From assembly GCA_963779485.1 (NCBI GenBank), contig CAVZYJ010000009.1:1-64000 (forward strand): DNA of 64,000 nucleotides, read 5' to 3'. Numbering within the stretch: the first letter of the stretch is position 1; every line of letters starts with the position of its first letter. Shown piece by piece: positions 60,068-64,000 of this stretch. Position numbers and translations under genes: made by a program. A model generated the notes under the pieces. That model worked only from the letters and a program-made list of their open reading frames with translations, was not told the origin of the DNA and made no database searches. The DNA is from CAVVJA01 sp963779485. Lineage in GTDB: Bacteria > Actinomycetota > Actinomycetes > Mycobacteriales > Jatrophihabitantaceae.

Positions 60068-60729
60068 CGCCAGACGCGTCGATGAAGGCCGGTTCCGCCC
60101 TGGAACCGGCCTTCCTGGTCCCACCTGGGCTCACCGATGCGCAGCTGTGGCTGATCCGCCACGGCGAGACCGAGTGGAGTCGCTCGGGCCAGCACACGAG
60201 TCGAACCGACCTCCCCTTGACGGCCAACGGCGAACGGCAAGCCACCGCGTTACGCGGCCTGCTCGCCGAGCTCCATCCCGTGTTCGTGCTGTGCAGTCCC
60301 CGCCAACGGGCGGTGCGGACCGCGGAGCTGGCCGGGCTGACTGTCGACGCCATCGACAACGACCTGGTCGAGTGGGACTACGGCAAGTACGAAGGCCTGA
60401 CCACGAAACAGATCCGACAGGCCGTCCCGGGCTGGTCGCTGTGGACGCATCCGCTGCCGGGTGGCGAGACGGCGGCCCAGGTCGCGGCCCGCGCGGACCG
60501 GGTCCTGGGACGGGCTGCGGCGCGGCTCCCGGACGGACCGGTCGTTCTCGTCGCGCACGGGCACATGTGCCGGGTCATCGGCGCGCGCTGGATCGGCCTG
60601 CGCGCGGTCGACGGTGCGCGGCTGGCGCTGGACACGGCCGCGCCATCCGTCCTGGGTACCGAGCACGACATTCCCGTCATCCACCGGTGGAACATGCCGA
60701 ACCCGGCCGTGGAGGAAGGCACAGAGTGA
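60064..60729 (+). CDS. histidine phosphatase superfamily protein
   Basis: 221 residues from the GTG that overlaps the sodN stop. Phosphohistidine motif LWLIRHGETEWSRSGQHTSR; second His in VVLVAHGHMCRVIGARWIGL. The branch-1 phosphatase/phosphoglycerate-mutase fold is complete. The N-terminus is in question: an ATG at 60082 is also in frame and both lie inside or beside a strong stem. Its stop overlaps the next GTG (GTGA). Confidence 0.82.
   Translation: MTPDASMKAGSALEPAFLVPPGLTDAQLWLIRHGETEWSRSGQHTSRTDLPLTANGERQATALRGLLAELHPVFVLCSPRQRAVRTAELAGLTVDAIDNDLVEWDYGKYEGLTTKQIRQAVPGWSLWTHPLPGGETAAQVAARADRVLGRAAARLPDGPVVLVAHGHMCRVIGARWIGLRAVDGARLALDTAAPSVLGTEHDIPVIHRWNMPNPAVEEGTE
60084..60114 (+). terminator. 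perfect 13-bp stem just after sodN
   Basis: GAAGGCCGGTTCC, loop GCCCT, GGAACCGGCCTTC. It starts 17 bases past the sodN stop. There is no U run (CTGGTC follows), so it is either a weak terminator, a processing/stability stem for sodN mRNA, or a translation-controlling stem for the phosphatase gene whose first codons it covers. Confidence 0.65.
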
Positions 60730-61109
60730 GTGATGCGACCGAGGTACAGCTGCAGATACCTGCCGACGGAGCGTTCATCTCGATCCTCCGTACGTTGACC
60801 GCCGGCCTGGGTGCCCGGTGCGACCTGACGATCGACCAGATCGAGGATCTCCGCATCGCGGTCGACGAGGCGTGCTCGTTGCTGCTGCCGCACGCGGCGC
60901 CCCGTGCGCGCCTCACCGCGACCTTCAGTGTCGAGCCCGGCCGGCTGCATGTCGTCGCCAGCGTGCCGGCCGATCCGTCCGCGACGCTGGACCGGGGCGG
61001 ACTCGCGTGGACGGTTCTCTCGGCGCTGGCCGACGATCTGACGGTGGGCAACGACGGCGGATCGCTGTCGGTGGCGATCGGCAAGCAGCGTCTGGTCCGA
61101 GGCCGGTGA
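60726..61109 (+). CDS. anti-sigma factor, RsbW-like serine kinase fold
   Basis: 127 residues of HATPase_c fold: LTIDQIEDLRIAVDEACSLL holds the N-box (E/D-xx-A-V-DEA), and PSATLDRGGLAWTVLSALAD and GGSLSVAIGKQR follow. It lacks a histidine kinase dimer domain, so it is an RsbW/SpoIIAB-type anti-sigma factor. GTGA overlaps on both sides couple it to the phosphatase and sigma factor genes. It should hold the adjacent SigF-type factor inactive; an anti-anti-sigma factor is not next to it. Confidence 0.82.
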   Translation: MSDATEVQLQIPADGAFISILRTLTAGLGARCDLTIDQIEDLRIAVDEACSLLLPHAAPRARLTATFSVEPGRLHVVASVPADPSATLDRGGLAWTVLSALADDLTVGNDGGSLSVAIGKQRLVRGR

Positions 61110-61879
61110 CCGAACGGTCAGAGGCCGTCCGGCTTCTCACCGAACTCCATCAGCTGCCCGAATCGAGCCCGCGGCGCCGGGAGCTTAGAGACCGCCTCGT
61201 CGAAATGCACATGCCGCTCGTGGAGTACCTCGCCCGCCGGTTCAGCGGACGCAACGAGCCACTGCCCGATCTGGTGCAGGTCGGCGCGATCGGGCTGCTC
61301 AAGTCGATAGATCGGTTCGACCCCGGCCGCGGCCTGGAGTTCTCCACCTACGCGACGCCGACGATCCTCGGTGAGATCAAACGGTACTTCCGTGACTCCG
61401 GTTGGCTGGTGCACGTGCCGCGGCGGGCCCAGGAGCTGCAAGCGACGCTCGCGACCGGTCGCTCCGAACTCAGCCAGGAACTGCACCGGGCCCCGACGGT
61501 CGCGGAACTGGCCAAGCGCACCGGGCTGCGCGAAGACGAGATCGTCGAGGCTCTCGACGCCGCTCGCGGCTACGCCGGGGTGCCGCTCGACGCCCTGACC
61601 GACGAGAACCGCGGCGGCAACTCGGCCGCGGCCCTGCTGTCACAGCTCGACGAGCGATTCGAGCAGGTCGAGCGCCGCGAGATGCTGCGCCCGGCGATAG
61701 AGGCGTTGCCCGAGCGCGAGCGCCACATACTGTTGCTGCGCTTCGTGGCGGGCAAATCGCAGACCGAGATCGCCACCATTGTCGGCGTCTCGCAGATGCA
61801 GGTCTCCCGGCTGGTCACCCGCAGCCTCGCCAAGTTGCGCATCGCGCTGACCGAGCCGGCTGATGATGGTCAGTCGTAG
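61106..61879 (+). CDS. sigF: SigB/SigF/SigG-family stress sigma factor
   Basis: 257 residues. Region 2: DLVQVGAIGLLKSIDRFDPG followed by LEFSTYATPTILGEIKRYFR (-10 recognition and melting). Region 3: ELSQELHRAPTVAELAKRTG. Region 4: LPERERHILLLRFVAGKSQT then IATIVGVSQMQVSRLVTRSL (HTH for -35). Region 1.1 is absent, as in group 3 sigma factors. GTG start overlaps the RsbW stop. Partner-switching regulation by the anti-sigma factor is expected. Its 3' end overlaps the convergent membrane gene by 10 bp. Confidence 0.88.
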   Translation: MTERSEAVRLLTELHQLPESSPRRRELRDRLVEMHMPLVEYLARRFSGRNEPLPDLVQVGAIGLLKSIDRFDPGRGLEFSTYATPTILGEIKRYFRDSGWLVHVPRRAQELQATLATGRSELSQELHRAPTVAELAKRTGLREDEIVEALDAARGYAGVPLDALTDENRGGNSAAALLSQLDERFEQVERREMLRPAIEALPERERHILLLRFVAGKSQTEIATIVGVSQMQVSRLVTRSLAKLRIALTEPADDGQS

Positions 61880-62307
61880 TGCCGATCGAGGACGGCCCGT
61901 ACCGGAGGCGTGAACAGCAGATAGAGCACGACGACCGCGGCCAGCATGAGCGGCCCACCGTACTGGATCAGCCCGGCCTGAAAGCCCAAGCTGAAGCTGA
62001 CGACGACGGTTAGCAGCTCGAGGACGACCACCGGCGAGCGCGCGGCCGGCCGCAGGTGCAGCAAGCCGCGCGCGCAGCCGCACAGAACCACCGCGCCCAG
62101 GAGCGCCAGCAGGGCGTCCAGCACCGCACGGCCCACGTTGTCCGGATGCCCGATCACGGTCTTGACCAGCACGATGCCGGCGATGACGGCGAGCGCCGCG
62201 GCCTGCAGCACGATGACCGCGACGGCGACCCGAAGCGGAGTGGGCACGGTCGCGACCTCCGTCGGATCGCGGTCGTCGGTGTCCCGGCCAGCCACGATTC
62301 GGACCAT
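61870..62307 (-). CDS. small four-helix membrane protein
   Basis: 145 residues with helices LRVAVAVIVLQAAALAVIAG, VLDALLALLGAVVLCGCARG, VVVLELLTVVVSFSLGFQAG and GGPLMLAAVVVLYLLFTPPV. The ending PVRAVLDRHY is common in actinobacterial integral membrane proteins of unknown role. ATG at MVRIVAGRDTD chosen; the ORF extends upstream across the next gene's start. Convergent with sigF, divergent from the kinase gene with 21 bp between. Confidence 0.7.
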   Translation of the reverse strand: MVRIVAGRDTDDRDPTEVATVPTPLRVAVAVIVLQAAALAVIAGIVLVKTVIGHPDNVGRAVLDALLALLGAVVLCGCARGLLHLRPAARSPVVVLELLTVVVSFSLGFQAGLIQYGGPLMLAAVVVLYLLFTPPVRAVLDRHYD

Positions 62308-62328
62308 ACCCGCGGGTAGCCTGGCGTC

Positions 62329-63246
62329 GTGCGGATCCTGGTCGTCAGCAACCCGCGGGCGACGGCGATGTCCGCACGCGAACGTGATGTTCTCGCGCAT
62401 GCGCTAGGGCGCGCGGAGGAACTGCAGATCGAGGAGACCGCGAATCGCGGGCATGCGGCTGCGCTGGCCTGCCGGGCCATGCGCAGCGAGGTCGACCTCG
62501 TCGTGGCACTCGGCGGCGACGGAACCGTCAACGAGATCGTGAACGGCCTGCTCACGGATGGTGTGCACGATCGAGTGCCGAGTCTCGGCATCGTGCCGGC
62601 CGGTTCGACCAACGTGTTCGCTCGAGCCCTCGGCCTGCCGAACGATCCGATCGAGGCAACCGGAGCGCTACTGGAGGCGCTTCGGGCCGGCCGCCGGCGT
62701 CGAGTCAGCCTCGGCCGGCTCGACGAGCGATGGTTCGTCTTCGCTGCCGGCGTGGGATTTGACGCCGCCATCATTGCCGGCGTGGAACGTCGCCGGCAGA
62801 AAGGCCGCAAGTCGACGATCGGGCTCTACACCCGGGTCGGGTTGCGAGAGTTCTTGCGCTCCGACCGCCGCCACCCCCAATTGCAGCTCGATCTCCCCGA
62901 CGGCACGGTGATCGACGACATCTACATGGCGATCATCGCCAATGTGGATCCCTGGACCTATGTCGGCCACCGGCCGCTGCGGCCGACGCCGGCCGCCTCG
63001 TTGGACGCGGGTCTCGAGGTTTACGCCCGAACTCGGATGGGCATCGTCAGCGCGTCACTCAGCATGGCCCAGATGGCGCGGCGCAAGCCGCGGGGCGGCA
63101 TCGGTTCCAGCGTCAGCCACGACCTGCCCGGCCTGGTCATCCGGTCCGAGTCGCCGGTGCCCATTCAGGTCGACGGGGACCTGTTGGGTGACCGGGAAAA
63201 GATTCACTTTCGCAGCGTTCTGGAAGCGATTTCGGTCGTTGCTTGA
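62329..63246 (+). CDS. diacylglycerol kinase-like lipid kinase (YegS/DagK type)
   Basis: 305 residues. NAD-kinase/DagK fold with DLVVALGGDGTVNEIVNGLL and LGIVPAGSTNVFARALGLPN, which bind ATP, and VQVDGDLLG-like PIPIQVDGDLLGDREKIHFR near the end. It would phosphorylate diacylglycerol or a similar lipid, for example in phosphatidylinositol mannoside or stress lipid turnover. GTG start VRILVVSNPRATA. Confidence 0.83.
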   Translation: MRILVVSNPRATAMSARERDVLAHALGRAEELQIEETANRGHAAALACRAMRSEVDLVVALGGDGTVNEIVNGLLTDGVHDRVPSLGIVPAGSTNVFARALGLPNDPIEATGALLEALRAGRRRRVSLGRLDERWFVFAAGVGFDAAIIAGVERRRQKGRKSTIGLYTRVGLREFLRSDRRHPQLQLDLPDGTVIDDIYMAIIANVDPWTYVGHRPLRPTPAASLDAGLEVYARTRMGIVSASLSMAQMARRKPRGGIGSSVSHDLPGLVIRSESPVPIQVDGDLLGDREKIHFRSVLEAISVVA

Positions 63247-63516
63247 CCGCTATATGGCGATTGATCGGGATTTGTGGGGCGCGAATTACCAAACAGTGTC
63301 CTCATACGCCTTGCCTGATGCGCAATATTCGGTCACCCTAGTCCGCGGACCAGACGCAGGCCGCTGGCAGCCCGGTCGTACGAGAAGGATGCGATCCCTG
63401 CCCGCGGATCCGCTGCAACAGCCTCTTGCCGTAGTGACCCTGCTCGTGAAAGAATTCACAAGCAGCACCGCGTTCATAGAAACCTCGCTCTAACCCCAGT
63501 AAGGAGAGATTGACTT
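63247..63516. promoter_or_regulatory. 270-bp upstream region of whiB1
   Basis: No gene is seen in this stretch. It is less G+C rich than its flanks, contains the CRP-like site at 63445-63460 and ends with the strong ribosome site AAGGAGAG seven to eight bases before the whiB1 ATG. Confidence 0.55.
63445..63460. promoter_or_regulatory. CRP/FNR-type binding site upstream of whiB1
   Basis: CGTGA-AAGAAT-TCACA, one mismatch from the TGTGA-N6-TCACA consensus, 56 bp before the ATG. In M. tuberculosis the cAMP receptor protein Rv3676 binds similar sites at the whiB1 promoter, so cAMP control is inferred here. Confidence 0.65.
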
Positions 63517-63768
63517 ATGGATTGGCGTCACCGCGCGATTTGCCGTGACGAGGACCCGGAGCTGTTCTTCCCCATCGGTAACACGGGGCCCGCGCTGCTC
63601 CAGATCGAGCAGGCCAAGACCGTGTGCCGGCGTTGCCCGGTGGTCCAGGAGTGCCTCGCCTGGGCGCTCGAGAGTGGTCAGGACGCCGGCGTCTGGGGTG
63701 GACTGTCCGAAGACGAACGCCGTGCACTGAAGCGTCGCAACGCGCGGGCTCGGGCCCGAGTGGGCTGA
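63517..63768 (+). CDS. whiB1: WhiB1-like iron-sulfur transcription factor
   Basis: 83 residues. Cluster cysteines C9, C37, C40 and C46 in the spacing of WhiB1 (AICRDEDPELFFPIG; KTVCRRCPVVQECLAW). GVWGGLSEDERR is the turn motif, followed by a basic AT-hook-like tail RRALKRRNARARARVG. The [4Fe-4S] form responds to nitric oxide, and WhiB1 binds the main sigma factor. AAGGAGAG sets the start. The neighbouring convergent histidine kinase matches the M. tuberculosis order. Confidence 0.93.
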   Translation: MDWRHRAICRDEDPELFFPIGNTGPALLQIEQAKTVCRRCPVVQECLAWALESGQDAGVWGGLSEDERRALKRRNARARARVG

Positions 63769-63809
63769 TCGGCCCGGCTGGCCGCCGCCCGCCGACCTGT
63801 CAACTCCGG

Positions 63810-64000
63810 TCAACCGACCGGTTGCGCGCTGCGGCGGGCAAGCTGCATCGAGATCACGGCCCGGGTGCCGGGAGCTCCGTCGGGGCGGGACTGCAACTGC
63901 AGTCCGCCGCCGAGCTCAGCGGTCACGAGGCTCCGAACGATCTGTAGCCCCAGTCGATCGCTCGCCTCGGCGGCGAATCCGGGCGGCAACCCCGTCCCGT
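63810..64000 (-). CDS. pdtaS: PdtaS-like sensor histidine kinase, 3' end
   Basis: 63 C-terminal residues: GTGLPPGFAAEASDRLGLQI then VRSLVTAELGGGLQLQ and GTRAVISMQLARRS. The DRLGLQIVRSLVTAELGG segment is the G2-box helix of the HATPase_c domain as found in M. tuberculosis PdtaS (Rv3220c), which sits beside whiB1. The rest lies outside the window. It would phosphorylate the ANTAR response regulator PdtaR. Confidence 0.75.
   Translation of the reverse strand, partial: GTGLPPGFAAEASDRLGLQIVRSLVTAELGGGLQLQSRPDGAPGTRAVISMQLARRSAQPVG

Noticed and set aside
62942..63493. Rightward ORF overlapping the lipid kinase gene and whiB1 upstream region
   Set aside because: Different frame from the supported kinase, no motif, and the 3' part is a regulatory region.

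Overview
The window reads as a mosaic of high-G+C actinobacterial DNA. Two long blocks with different gene content carry the same two central-metabolism genes, kgd and a malic enzyme, and each block boundary cuts through a gene. Block A (1 to about 1775) has visibly lower G+C and holds a truncated enoyl-CoA hydratase and small unknown ORFs; its host cannot be named. Block B (about 1776-19275) is mycobacterial in gene order and protein sequence: malic enzyme 3' end, solute-binding lipoprotein, NitT/TauT-type ABC permease and ATPase, short-chain dehydrogenase, methyltransferase, kgd, Rv1249c-like protein, two MFS exporters, FAD-linked oxidase and Rv1251c-like helicase. Nearly every gene in B is broken by single-base indels, mostly insertions, which is the signature of uncorrected long-read sequence rather than gene decay. 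Block C (19276-20046) is a sliver with the 3' end of a TolB-like gene and the 5' end of a membrane-protein gene. Block D (20047-64000) is a nearly clean stretch of another actinomycete with only a handful of frameshifts.

Block D, left to right. An LLM flavin oxidoreductase and a cupin sit opposite a MarR regulator over a dyad operator. A LuxR regulator is followed by dhaL and dhaM of the PTS-type dihydroxyacetone kinase; dhaM is split by an IS1380-family element with clean 5-bp target duplications. Then come a SHOCT protein, a DUF2254 membrane protein, an SRPBCC protein, an alpha/beta hydrolase, a lipoprotein, an MT0933-type small antitoxin homologue, an MFS exporter with a C-terminal winged-helix-like domain, a Ca2+/H+ antiporter, a metallo-beta-lactamase-fold hydrolase, an 8-oxoguanine-deaminase-type amidohydrolase, a LigD-type ligase lacking the polymerase domain, MocR/GNAT, OsmC, an EAL-GAF phosphodiesterase coupled to a thioesterase, a papain-like protease, DUF3052, a two-gene ABC exporter, a lipoprotein and the second kgd.

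The right end carries Gfo/Idh/MocA, DUF6104, YczE/MocR (YczR-like), a full-length malic enzyme, divergent NiSOD protease and sodN, then phosphatase, anti-sigma factor and SigF-type sigma factor linked by GTGA overlaps, a membrane protein, a diacylglycerol-kinase-like enzyme, whiB1 with a CRP-like site, and the 3' end of a PdtaS-like histidine kinase. The whiB1/pdtaS pair matches Mycobacterium tuberculosis Rv3219/Rv3220c.

The strongest new observations are the reversible IS1380 interruption of dhaM, a dispersed hairpin family (three copies, consensus arm TCGTGATCTTGGAC), a perfect stem just after sodN that overlaps the next gene's start, shared ATTGGCC boxes at two MocR genes, and the block joins themselves. 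No RNA gene or CRISPR array was seen.
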